Of a DNA stretch of 64,000 nt, positions 52,073-60,670 are shown in pieces (position 1 is the stretch's first letter; every line of letters starts with the position of its first letter). Position numbers and translations under genes: made by a program. The notes beneath the pieces were generated by a model. That model saw only the letters and a list, made by a program, of their open reading frames with translations. It did no database searches and was not told the DNA's origin. The DNA comes from an uncultured Myxococcales bacterium (GTDB taxonomy: Bacteria; Myxococcota_A; Polyangia; Polyangiales; Polyangiaceae). The stretch covers positions 49,955 through 113,954 of the forward strand of contig CALFEQ010000147.1 in assembly GCA_937949945.1 (NCBI GenBank), given 5' to 3'.

Positions 52073-53314
52073 ATGCGAAGCGGTGCACTGCGATCCTGGG
52101 CATGGCTCGTCGCCCTCGCCGCCGCCCTCCCCCTCCCCGGCTGCGGGAGCGCGGAGGACAGCCCGAACAGCGGTCGCGTGAACGCCCCGACCAACGATCC
52201 GAGCGAGGAACCGGGCAGCTCGATGACGCCCGAGGAGCAGATCCAGAAGATCCTCGACCAGCGCAAGACGGACTACGGCGAGGCGCTCCGTACCGCGAGC
52301 CTCAAGCTCCGCGATCGCCTCCCCGACTTCGCCGAGATCAAGCAGATCGAGAACGCGCCCGACGAGGCCGCGAAGAAGGCCGCGTACGAGAAGCTCGTCG
52401 ACGAGATGATCGCGAGCCCCGAGTTCTCGCGGACGATGATCAAGTTCTGGAAGGACACCTTCCGCATCGGGCAGGTCGGCCAGATCCAGAACAACGTGAA
52501 CCGCGACGCTGCGCCGACGTTCGCCGCGCAGATCACGGTCGAGGGGCGCAACTACACGGAGCTGTTCACGGCGACGTCGAACACGTGCCCGACCTACGAC
52601 GCCGAGACGAACACCTTCCAGCCGGCGAACTGCCCGCTCCCGACGAACGCGGTGGAGGGCCCGACCGTCGGCATCCTGACCGATCCGGGCCTCATGGCGC
52701 AGTACTACGCGAACATGGCCTTCCGCCGTGTCCGCTTCGTCCAGGAGACGTTCGTCTGCTCCAAGTTCCCGGCGGAGTACTCCACCAACCCCGTGCCGAT
52801 GGGCAACGGCGTGTACACCGCCGCGATGCCGTTCACGAGCATCACGGGCAAGGAGAACGATCCCGACGCGCGCGTCGACTTCCACGACACGAAGGCGACG
52901 GTCTGCGCGAACTGCCACGCGAACCTGAACCACCTCGCACCGCTCTTCCTCAACTGGGACGAGAACGGGGCGCTCCGCAACTCGCCGCAGGTCCGCGTGC
53001 CGATCCCGGGCGAGCCGGCCGCGAGGCGGCGAGACTTCATCCCCGACAGCGAGCCGCTCGCGTGGCGCGTGGGCAAGACGATCAACGACATGGCGGGCCT
53101 CGGCCAGGCGCTCGCCTCCGATCCGGACGTCGCGCGCTGCGCCGTCAACCGCATCTGGAACTACGCCATGTCGCGCGGTGACATCGTCAACGACCTCGCG
53201 ACCGTCCCCGATGCCGTCACGCAGCCCTACGTCGACCAGTTCGTCGCTAGCGGCATGAAGCTCAAGGAGACCATCCGGGCCGTCTTCAAGAGCGAAGACT
53301 TCACGAAGTTCTGA
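52073..53314 (+). CDS. Lipoprotein with CxxCH motif, DUF1588/DUF1592-like surface family
   Basis: About 413 residues. Lipobox LPGC; a helical region (residues 45-130) with YEKLVDEMIASPEFSRTMIKFWKDTF; then the single heme motif CANCHANLNHLAPLFLNWDENG near residue 278; and a C-terminal AVNRIWNYAMSRGDIVNDLAT followed by KLKETIRAVFKSEDF. The latter pattern is found in large surface proteins of planctomycetes and myxobacteria. ATG at 52073 has GGGA upstream. It follows the previous lipoprotein by 124 bp and precedes the next by 17 bp. Confidence 0.75.
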   Translation: MRSGALRSWAWLVALAAALPLPGCGSAEDSPNSGRVNAPTNDPSEEPGSSMTPEEQIQKILDQRKTDYGEALRTASLKLRDRLPDFAEIKQIENAPDEAAKKAAYEKLVDEMIASPEFSRTMIKFWKDTFRIGQVGQIQNNVNRDAAPTFAAQITVEGRNYTELFTATSNTCPTYDAETNTFQPANCPLPTNAVEGPTVGILTDPGLMAQYYANMAFRRVRFVQETFVCSKFPAEYSTNPVPMGNGVYTAAMPFTSITGKENDPDARVDFHDTKATVCANCHANLNHLAPLFLNWDENGALRNSPQVRVPIPGEPAARRRDFIPDSEPLAWRVGKTINDMAGLGQALASDPDVARCAVNRIWNYAMSRGDIVNDLATVPDAVTQPYVDQFVASGMKLKETIRAVFKSEDFTKF

Positions 53315-53331
53315 TCGAGCAAGGAAGCAAG

Positions 53332-54030
53332 ATGAAGCGCACGTTCCTGACCCTGCTCGCGATCACCTTCGCCGCGCTCTCCTCGAGCGCGTGCGACGAC
53401 ACGGCGGACTCGCTCACGAACGGCCAGCCGACCGGCGGGACCCGCACGCCGCAGGGGCCGACCGGCGGCGACGACGGCTACCACCACAACGACGGCATCA
53501 GCGCGCCGGGCTCGGGTGAGGAGGTCGTCGATCCGGTGCAGGTGCGCGTCGTCGGCTCGCCCGAGGTCACCTCGCGCCTGCACGGCTGCGGGAAGATGAC
53601 CGTCGCCTCGCTCGACCATCTCCTCCGGAGCCGCGGCCTCAACGGCGGCGGGCAGCGGCCGCAGGGTGCGCAGAGCGGCCGGCAGATCTTCGACGCGCGA
53701 GACACGCCCGCGGCGCTCGGCGCCGCCAACTACGACGGGCGCGTCCCCGAGGCGCCGTTCTCCTCGACGTCGGCCATCTCCAAGATGTTCGACATCTTCA
53801 CGATGGCCGCGTACGACGCCGTCGCCGAGAACTGGGAGGCGCCCGCGTGCCCGGGCGTGCGGCTGCTCGAGGGCGGCAAGTTCACGAGGGACGGGCTCAC
53901 CTGCCTGATGGGCAAGCCCGCGACCGAGGAACACGTCGCGATCGCGAACGACGCCATCGCGCAGAACCCGACGGACGGCGCCAAGATCGCCATAGCCGCG
54001 CTGCTCGCCGCCGCGCACACTTGTCAGTGA
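53332..54030 (+). CDS. Exported lipoprotein of the cytochrome cluster, unknown function
   Basis: A 232-residue lipoprotein (lipobox SSAC) with a Gly/Thr/Pro linker, an acidic patch and a helical domain that starts near LHGCGKMTVASLDHLL. Four cysteines in the mature part could form disulfides. No heme motif. A good ribosome binding site (AAGGAAG) precedes the ATG. It sits between the CxxCH lipoprotein and the Tat-exported protein, so the three probably form an assembly. Confidence 0.72.
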   Translation: MKRTFLTLLAITFAALSSSACDDTADSLTNGQPTGGTRTPQGPTGGDDGYHHNDGISAPGSGEEVVDPVQVRVVGSPEVTSRLHGCGKMTVASLDHLLRSRGLNGGGQRPQGAQSGRQIFDARDTPAALGAANYDGRVPEAPFSSTSAISKMFDIFTMAAYDAVAENWEAPACPGVRLLEGGKFTRDGLTCLMGKPATEEHVAIANDAIAQNPTDGAKIAIAALLAAAHTCQ

Positions 54031-54040
54031 GGAGCACGTC

Positions 54041-55447
54041 ATGGTCGACCAGCGTCTGAAGGAGCTTCGCGGTACGTCTCGACGCGACTTTCTGCGGTGG
54101 AGCGCGACGGTCGCGGCTTGCCTCGGCCTCGAGCGCTCTCGCTTCCTCAACGTGCTCAACGACACCGCCGGCACCGCCATGGCGGACACGGCGGCGTGCA
54201 ACAGCACGAACCGCCACATCCACATCCTCGAAGGCACCGGCGGTCTCTCGAACTGGACGCTCGCGTTCCCCGTCCCGGCGGTCGTCAAGGGGAACAACGC
54301 GCAGTTCTCCCACTACGCGATCGGTCAAGGCGTCGACGCGACGGGCTACGACCGCCCGTACGTCTACGGCCCCGACACGCCGTGGCAGACGAACTCGACA
54401 TGGAAGATGTCGGTGTTCGTCGGCGGCCAGACGCAGGTCCACACGGACCAGCCGACTTCGATCATCGACCTGAACCCCAACTCGATGCTCGCGGCGGCCG
54501 CTGCCATCCAGCAGGCGAACCCGACGCTGCTCCCCGTGCTCGCGGTCGGCGGCGGCTTCGGCCCCGTCTACGGCAACGCCCCGGGCGCGCCTCCGATCGC
54601 TGCGGTCGGCGCCCCGAACCAGCTCGTCGGCCTCTTCAACAGCCAGGCGTCGCGCACCCTCCTCCAGGGCGACGTCAACGGGCCGCTCCAGGAGTCGTAC
54701 TACAAGGCGTTCCTCGGCCTGAACGCGGCCGCCGGACGCTCGACGGTGGCGAAGGCTTACGACGTCGGCAAGGTGAGCATGAACCTGCTCGCCAAGAACC
54801 TCGGCCCGCAGCTCACGCCGACGGAGGCCGATCTCCAGCTCTTCGGCGTCGGCCAAGGCACGCCGGGGGCGGTGCAGAACATGGCCCGTTCGATGATCAC
54901 GACGATGAAGGCGTTCGCGCTGGGCCTCAGCTCGATGCTCATCGTCCGCGGCTTCAACAACGACCCGCACGGGATGTTCGCCGGCGGCAACAACCAGGCG
55001 GCGAACGTCGGCGCCGCGATCGGCCGGATGATGAACGGCCTGTACCAGCTCGGCAAATCCCTCCAGGATCCCGCTTGCTCGTCGAAGACGCTCGCCGACG
55101 CGCTCGTCATCACGATCAGCGGCGATACCTACAAGCAGCCGTTCAACCGCGCGAACTGGGGCGACGGCACCCCCGGCGGCTCGAACCTGCTCTACCTGAT
55201 GGGAGCGGGGTACGTGAAGACCGGCTGGTTCGGCGAGCTCGTCAACGCCAACACCGTCCGCGGCTGGGACATCGCGACGGGCGAGACGAACCCGAACATC
55301 AACTTCCAACAGGCCCGCGGCGACCTCGGACGCGCCGCCGGCGCCGCCGCGCTCTTCGCGATCGCGAAGGGCGACATGCGCCGCGTGCAGGACTTCTACA
55401 ACGGCCCGGACATCTCCGGGATCGTGAACCTCAACGTCACCGGCTGA
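54041..55447 (+). CDS. Tat-exported protein (DUF1501/DUF1552-like)
   Basis: A 468-residue protein with a twin-arginine signal SRRDFLRW at residues 13-20 and a hydrophobic stretch after it, so it is exported folded. The mature part begins near AACNSTNRHIHIL and has Gly/Asn-rich loops. Its place beside DUF1588-like lipoproteins recalls the DUF1501/DUF1552 partners of planctomycete-type systems, but sequence similarity is only suggestive. GAGGAG precedes the ATG. No cofactor motif is recognisable. Confidence 0.75.
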   Translation: MVDQRLKELRGTSRRDFLRWSATVAACLGLERSRFLNVLNDTAGTAMADTAACNSTNRHIHILEGTGGLSNWTLAFPVPAVVKGNNAQFSHYAIGQGVDATGYDRPYVYGPDTPWQTNSTWKMSVFVGGQTQVHTDQPTSIIDLNPNSMLAAAAAIQQANPTLLPVLAVGGGFGPVYGNAPGAPPIAAVGAPNQLVGLFNSQASRTLLQGDVNGPLQESYYKAFLGLNAAAGRSTVAKAYDVGKVSMNLLAKNLGPQLTPTEADLQLFGVGQGTPGAVQNMARSMITTMKAFALGLSSMLIVRGFNNDPHGMFAGGNNQAANVGAAIGRMMNGLYQLGKSLQDPACSSKTLADALVITISGDTYKQPFNRANWGDGTPGGSNLLYLMGAGYVKTGWFGELVNANTVRGWDIATGETNPNINFQQARGDLGRAAGAAALFAIAKGDMRRVQDFYNGPDISGIVNLNVTG

Positions 55448-55474
55448 AGCGCCGGCGCCTACGAAGCAGCAGGG

Positions 55475-56146
55475 CTACGGGAAGCTCTTCGCTCTCTCGC
55501 AGTCCTGCTGCGCGCTGATCGGGAGCTTCTCGCGGTCCTCTTGCGGGATGATCTCCCACTCGCCGTCCGGCGCCGGCCGCACGACGCGGATGCGGAGCCA
55601 CGCGACGACGCAGCGGTAGCCGGGATCGTCCTCGGCCATCGCGGGTCCGCCCTTGTGGCGCTCGATTCGGAGGGCCTTCCGGAGGAGGAGCAGCTTGTTC
55701 GGCTCGGCGCCCTGCGTCGCCATGAGGCGGCTCATCTCCTCCGGCTCGAGGGCGACGGCGGCCTGGTAGTTCGCGAGGACCTCCTCCGGGATCGTCGGCT
55801 GCTGCCCCGACACGAGCCCTGCGTCGACGTTGTAGAGCCGGAAGCCGGTGAATCCGTAGATGCGGTACGCGCGTCCCGGCTGGCCGTGGCAGTCGAGCGT
55901 CCCGCAACGACGCTGCAGGTACGCGTCGACGTGATCGCGGTACGTCGGGAAGTCCGGCATGATGATCTCGGTGTACCGCTGGGAGTCGGGCGGCGAAGCG
56001 CACGACGTCGTCGTGCCGGTGAGGAGCGTCCCTCCCCCGACGAGGCCGGCGATCGACGCGAGGACCGCCAGCCACCGCGCCCTCCTTCGCCGCCGCGAGG
56101 CGGCTTCGCCCCGACCGCTGCAGCTCAAAACCGATCCTCCGGACAT
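55475..56146 (-). CDS. Exported protein with a wide-spaced C-x4-CH motif
   Basis: A 223-residue protein with an Arg-rich leader and a hydrophobic segment ending TTTSC (lipobox-like). The motif CGTLDCHGQPGRAYRIYG lies near residue 80; the spacing C-x4-C-H differs from CxxCH but is accepted by some heme lyases. Two more cysteines lie in the C-terminal part. It overlaps the upstream gene by 22 bp on the same strand, so they are co-expressed. A heme-binding role is possible but uncertain. Confidence 0.7.
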   Translation of the reverse strand: MSGGSVLSCSGRGEAASRRRRRARWLAVLASIAGLVGGGTLLTGTTTSCASPPDSQRYTEIIMPDFPTYRDHVDAYLQRRCGTLDCHGQPGRAYRIYGFTGFRLYNVDAGLVSGQQPTIPEEVLANYQAAVALEPEEMSRLMATQGAEPNKLLLLRKALRIERHKGGPAMAEDDPGYRCVVAWLRIRVVRPAPDGEWEIIPQEDREKLPISAQQDCERAKSFP

Positions 56147-56799
56147 TGGGTCACCTGCACGAAGTCCTCCGGCGGAGGACAATCCACGAGCGGGATGTTC
56201 CTGTCGCGGAACTCCTGGTCGCTGTCGAACAGGCGAATCTGACCGGGCGAGGCGAAGTCGCGCAATCCTTGGATGTGGCAGATGGCGCACGAGGCCTCAC
56301 GGCCGATGTGACTCGCCATGCGACGGATGACGAGCGTCTCCTCGTTCTTCCCGGGCTCGACCGTACGCTCCACGGACACGAGCAGCGGGAACGTGAGCGT
56401 GGAGAAGTCCTCCTCGCGGACGAAGAAGTTGCCGTTGCAGTTCGTGACGAAGCACTTCTTCGTCTTGTTCGCGTCGAGGATGCGCACGTAGGCGTTGTCG
56501 ACGCGGGCGTTGTAGTCGTCCGGGCCCCAGAAGATGGTCCCGGCGAGGACGAACTTGCTCTTCGCGGGGCCCTTCTTCGAGTGGCAGAGCGCGCAGGGCT
56601 CTCCCGGCCGGTGGTACTCGCTCTCCGGCGGATAGAACTCGGGGTCCTCCGGCCCGAGGCTGTTCACTGCAGAGTTGTGGACCGGATCGAGGTTGCACGA
56701 GCTCCCGACGCTCGCGATCGCGAGAACGACGGCACCGCCGAGGAGACGCGTGGGCCATCGGCTGGTCGGCTCTGCGGTTCGATTCGCGTCCAGCTGCAT
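56125..56799 (-). CDS. Diheme-type cytochrome c lipoprotein
   Basis: A 224-residue lipoprotein (lipobox GSSC) with two standard CxxCH motifs, CALCHSKKG near residue 67 and CAICHIQG near residue 170, separated by a beta-rich domain with DNAYVRILDANKTKKCFVTNCNGNF. The central domain resembles carboxypeptidase-regulatory-like folds. Starts 2 bp after the DUF3570 gene and overlaps the following gene. Probably an outer-surface or periplasmic electron carrier working with the barrel. Confidence 0.85.
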   Translation of the reverse strand: MQLDANRTAEPTSRWPTRLLGGAVVLAIASVGSSCNLDPVHNSAVNSLGPEDPEFYPPESEYHRPGEPCALCHSKKGPAKSKFVLAGTIFWGPDDYNARVDNAYVRILDANKTKKCFVTNCNGNFFVREEDFSTLTFPLLVSVERTVEPGKNEETLVIRRMASHIGREASCAICHIQGLRDFASPGQIRLFDSDQEFRDRNIPLVDCPPPEDFVQVTQCPEDRF

Positions 56800-56801
56800 C
56801 G

Positions 56802-59021
56802 TCAGAACTCCACGTCGAACCCGATCGACCCGTAGACGGCGGTTCGCGACGTCACGTACAGCGAGTTCAAGAACCGCGTGTACATGACGTCCCCGACGAG
56901 CGTGATGCCGTATTTTACCTCGCCCTCGGGCTCGCCCAAGCCGACGCGGACGCCTCCGCCGGCGGTGCCGGTGAGGAGCGGAGAGAGCTCGCGATCGCCC
57001 GTGCGGTAGAGGGGCACGACGATCTGTCCGGTCGTCGGATCGAGAATCGCGGTGTAGGCGAGGACGTAGAAGTTCGTGTCCGTCTGCGCGTGGAGACGAA
57101 GGTGCGGCCAGACGCGCAGGTGCCGCGAGAGATCGACCATGTAGCGCCCGTCGGTCGAGCTCGCCTTCATCCCCCAGGTGTCGACGTAGAAGCGCTGCTC
57201 GAGTCGCAGCGTCGCGTTCTGGATGCGTTTGTTGAAGCGCGCGCCGACGGCGAAGCGATCGCGCTCGGTCGGGAGCTGCTCGAGCGGCTTGACGGGCAGA
57301 CGCGTACGGTTGACGAGATCGACGGTCGCGCCGCGTGGCATGAACGGCGCGATGATCTCCGGATCGAACATCGGGATGTAGCGGTACGGCTGCGAGCCGT
57401 CGCCGCGTTCGATCGCGACGGTGCCGCCCACGAGCAGGATCGACGTCGGCGACATGACGAACGTGATCCCAGCCTCGATCTCGTGCGTGTGGATGTAGCC
57501 CTTGAGCGGGAGGAAGTCGTTCAGCCAGTTCGGCGGGTTCGTCCCGCGGCCGATGCGGTCGTAGCTGTACGAGTAGCCGACGGTCGGCGCGATCAGCTTG
57601 TCGTTGAGCTCGGCCGTGAGGCGCCCGCCCGCCGTGTACGAGACGTAGTCGGGCGACGACGAAGAGCTGAGCGACGCCTGCGCGCCGACGAGACCGGGCT
57701 TGTAACCGCCGGTGATGCCGTAGGCGTAACGGAACTCCTCGAACGGCGGCGACGCCGAGGCGACGATGTCCGGCGAGGCGGCGCTGACGGCGTCGACGAG
57801 GAAGTTGCCGCCGATGTTCCATCCGGCCGTCGGAGAGACGATCGACGCGTTCACGGCCGGCGTGTAGACCGCGACGGAGTTGGTGTCCGAGTAACCGGAG
57901 AGGTCTCCCGCGAGGCGGATGACGAGGCTCTTCCGGTTCTGCGGGAGGCACTTCTGCACCTCCTCCTGGCTCTTCGCCGCGAGCATGCACTTGATCTGCC
58001 CGGGCGTGATGAAGTCGTTCGCGGGCGGCTTGAGCGTGATCTTGATCGTGACGAAGTCACGCTCCTTGATGTCGTACTCCTCCTCGAACTCCGAGGTGAA
58101 GCCGTTCACCGTGCCTTCGGCGTAGACCTTGTGCTTGCCGGGATCGACGGAGAACTTCTTCGTCAACGCGTCGATGGGCACGGGCCGGTCGTCGAACGTG
58201 ACGCGCAGATCGGAGACGCCTTTCGGCGGCTCGAACGTGACGTGCGGGATGCGCTCGAGCAGCTCCTTCACGCGGATGCGCGCGATGCGCATGACGTTGG
58301 CGTCCTTCCTCTGGATGCCGGTCTCGAGCGCCTTCTGCGCGTCCTTCAGCGCGTCGACGAGCTTGCCCGCCCTCGCCTCGCAGGACGCGAGGTGCAGGCG
58401 CGTACGCGGAGAGTCGTCGATCTTCAGCGCCTGCTTGTCCTTCTCGATGCACTCGTCGAGCCGTCCCTCCTGATCGGCCTTGAGCGCATCGCGAATGAGC
58501 GAGATCGTGGCGGCGAGCCCCGTCGGCTGCTCGTCCTCGTCCTCGTCCTTGCCCTTGTCGGCGGGCTTCGAGGCGCCCTTCACCTCGTCCCACTGCGCGC
58601 GGATCGTGGGCGTGGCGCCGCTCGCGGGCAGCTTCGCGTTCGGATCGGCCTGAAGCGCGCTCCGGAAGGACTGCTTCGCGTCCTCCGCCTGACCGAGCTG
58701 CGAGGCGACCATGCCGAGCGCGACGTAGACCTCGGCCTTGACCGGGTTGCTGCAGCCCTTCTTGAGGCAGACGGAGAGCTGCTCCTGGAGCTTCTTCTTC
58801 GCCGGACCGAGGCTGCCCGGATAGTCCTCGCTCATGATCTGCCGCACGGCCTCGCGTACGGCAGCGTCCTCACCGGCCGCGCGCGCCGTCGGCGATGCGA
58901 GCAGCACGACGAACGCGACGACGATCGCCAAGAGGCGCGTCAGCGCTCCGCCACGGACAGTCCGCTCGGCGGCGCGCCTCGAGTGACGTCGTCGCAGGCC
59001 ACGAGGCGCATGATCGATCAC
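56802..59021 (-). CDS. TPR and DUF3570 outer-membrane barrel protein
   Basis: About 739 residues from a GTG. After an Arg-rich leader and signal peptide (cut near ARAAG), a TPR-like region with two helix repeats (about residues 50-270) is followed by a PEGA-type segment and then the beta-barrel DUF3570, with SDTNSVAVYTPAVNASI and many amphipathic strands to a terminal phenylalanine. DUF3570 barrels are usually linked to DUF4266 lipoproteins, as here. The exact start is uncertain. It likely forms the outer-membrane part of the complex encoded next to it. Confidence 0.8.
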   Translation of the reverse strand: MIDHAPRGLRRRHSRRAAERTVRGGALTRLLAIVVAFVVLLASPTARAAGEDAAVREAVRQIMSEDYPGSLGPAKKKLQEQLSVCLKKGCSNPVKAEVYVALGMVASQLGQAEDAKQSFRSALQADPNAKLPASGATPTIRAQWDEVKGASKPADKGKDEDEDEQPTGLAATISLIRDALKADQEGRLDECIEKDKQALKIDDSPRTRLHLASCEARAGKLVDALKDAQKALETGIQRKDANVMRIARIRVKELLERIPHVTFEPPKGVSDLRVTFDDRPVPIDALTKKFSVDPGKHKVYAEGTVNGFTSEFEEEYDIKERDFVTIKITLKPPANDFITPGQIKCMLAAKSQEEVQKCLPQNRKSLVIRLAGDLSGYSDTNSVAVYTPAVNASIVSPTAGWNIGGNFLVDAVSAASPDIVASASPPFEEFRYAYGITGGYKPGLVGAQASLSSSSSPDYVSYTAGGRLTAELNDKLIAPTVGYSYSYDRIGRGTNPPNWLNDFLPLKGYIHTHEIEAGITFVMSPTSILLVGGTVAIERGDGSQPYRYIPMFDPEIIAPFMPRGATVDLVNRTRLPVKPLEQLPTERDRFAVGARFNKRIQNATLRLEQRFYVDTWGMKASSTDGRYMVDLSRHLRVWPHLRLHAQTDTNFYVLAYTAILDPTTGQIVVPLYRTGDRELSPLLTGTAGGGVRVGLGEPEGEVKYGITLVGDVMYTRFLNSLYVTSRTAVYGSIGFDVEF

Positions 59022-59274
59022 CCCGCGGCACGCACTCCCGAAGGTCGCGCTGGGCACGCGCCTACGGTACCGGAACTCACTACGAAATGCCGAATGGATT
59101 CGAGGCCCGTCGGGCCCTCGGGCGCCCGCCTCGGCGAGGCGCCGACCGCGATGCGTTCGCCCCCGCACGCGTCAGCGGACGCGCCGGGTCCGACCGCGTG
59201 ACGGCATCGTGGATTTTTCTTCGAAGGCACCGGTCGACGCGAGCGTCAGCACGCCGACCCGGCGGCCCGTCCGA

Positions 59275-59493
59275 TCAGTTGCACCCGCAGCCGCCGCCGC
59301 CGCCACCGAGACCGCCCGCGGCGCCCTCGGACACCGCTCGGACGTGTGCGTCGAGGCCGATCGAGATCTCCTCGGGAGTCATCGTCGGGTGCGCGAGCAT
59401 TCCTCGCTCGTACGGGGCAACCTTCACGCAGCCACCAACGAAGAGCGCAAGCGTGGCGACGGTGAGCATGACGAGGATCGATTGACGCTTCAT
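59275..59493 (-). CDS. DUF4266 lipoprotein with Gly-rich CGCN tail
   Basis: A 72-residue lipoprotein: signal peptide with lipobox VGGC, then VKVAPYERGMLAHPTM and a C-terminal AGGLGGGGGGCGCN. The tail is the distinguishing feature of DUF4266 proteins. In other phyla they sit next to DUF3570 barrels, often with ApbE flavin transferase and thioredoxin genes; neither accompanies it here. The tail cysteines could bind metal or be modified. GGAGG lies ahead of the ATG. The start of the barrel gene is 253 bp downstream. Confidence 0.85.
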   Translation of the reverse strand: MKRQSILVMLTVATLALFVGGCVKVAPYERGMLAHPTMTPEEISIGLDAHVRAVSEGAAGGLGGGGGGCGCN

Positions 59494-59719
59494 CACTCGG
59501 TGCCTCCAGCTTCCATCGAGTATAGCGTTCCGTCGAGACGTGGCAGCCGAAAATCCCATGATTCCGGGTGGATCACGATCGATCCAAAGCGCGTCGTCCG
59601 GCTGCCACATGCAGCGACGTTGCAGTCGTCCATCGAGACGCACCCTGCCGGCGCCCGCGCGAGGGCGCCGGCGCAAGGGAGTTGTCGGTGCGCGGCACCG
59701 GAGCCAGAATCAAACGTCG

Positions 59720-60301
59720 ATGCGACGCCGTCTGCTCACATCCGCCGCCGTCATGTCCGGCATCGTGGCCACGGCCTCCGTCGTCGCGTCGTGCACCACG
59801 GACTACCAGCGCGGGCTCGACGACCCGCGGTTCGGTGCTCCGAACGCGCTCGCCGACCAGAGGCAGCCCGGCCCGAGCTCCGAGGAGACCGCGGAGCGAC
59901 AGGGCAAGAACACCACGGACCCCATCTGCGTGCAGAACGGCGGCACCCTGCTCCCGGCGGGGGCGTGCGACGTCAGCTTCAAGAACGACATCATGCCCGC
60001 GCTCAAGGCAGCGAACTGCGGGCTCTCCGGCGGTTGCCACGGCGGTACGCCCATCTCGCCGCCCCGCATCGAGCACGACGATGCGGACCTGACGTGGAAG
60101 GAGTTCGCCGCGTACGCGCTCAGCACGGGGAAGACGCCCTACATCAACCCGTGCTCCACCGACGCGACGCAGTCCGCGTTCTTGTGCAACGTGAACCCGG
60201 ACGGGACCTGCGGCGCCCTCATGCCGGCAGGGGTCGGCTTGCCGGCGGACGTGAGGACGAAGATCGAGACCTGGCTCAAGTGCGGGTCGCCGAACAATTG
60301 A
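59720..60301 (+). CDS. Lipoprotein with wide-spaced C-x5-CH motif
   Basis: A 193-residue lipoprotein (lipobox VASC). The motif CGLSGGCHGG lies near residue 100 in an ANCGLSGGCHGG context, seen in cytochrome-like proteins of myxobacteria. Later cysteines (CSTD, CNVN, CGAL, CGSP) may form disulfides. The C-terminal LMPAGVGLPADVRTKIETWLKCG resembles the end of planctomycete-type cytochrome domains. Divergent from the DUF4266 gene across 226 bp that probably holds both promoters. Confidence 0.75.
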   Translation: MRRRLLTSAAVMSGIVATASVVASCTTDYQRGLDDPRFGAPNALADQRQPGPSSEETAERQGKNTTDPICVQNGGTLLPAGACDVSFKNDIMPALKAANCGLSGGCHGGTPISPPRIEHDDADLTWKEFAAYALSTGKTPYINPCSTDATQSAFLCNVNPDGTCGALMPAGVGLPADVRTKIETWLKCGSPNN

Positions 60302-60670
60302 GATCGGGCTCCAGGCTCCGGGCTCCAGGCTCCAGGGAGGCAGACAGCGGACGTCAGGCTCGGTCGCCAGACTCCAGTCTCCAGCTTTTCGGGGTCCTGC
60401 CCTGCGAGCGCGTCTGTCTCGTTGGCTGAGCTGAAGGCCGACGGGCACCGGCAGCTGAGGAATCACTGAGGAAAGGCGCCGGGCTCCAGGCTGGGCTCCA
60501 GGCGCGCGCGAAGCGCGCGCATCCTCGGACGCTGAGGACTGAGGACTGAGGACTGAGGACTGAGGACTGACTGGAGGGGTGCCGCAGAACGCGACGGTTG
60601 CTGAATCGCGCGGCGGAAGGGCTCGACCGACTTTCGACGGATCGCTTTTGCGCTAAGCTCGCGACCCCGC
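60302..60670. repeat. Repeat-rich intergenic region before the rhomboid-like gene
   Basis: Holds GGCTCC(A/G)-type heptamers (60306-60337 and 60479-60502), a short GTCTCCA run near 60370-60383 and a six-unit tandem of ACTGAGG (60531-60573). No gene is supported in these 369 bp. The heptamer period is shared with the other arrays in the window. Confidence 0.8.

Noticed and set aside
57090..59201. 703-codon plus-strand open frame
   Set aside because: Antisense to the DUF3570 gene; rich in Arg, Glu, Leu and Val with no domain.
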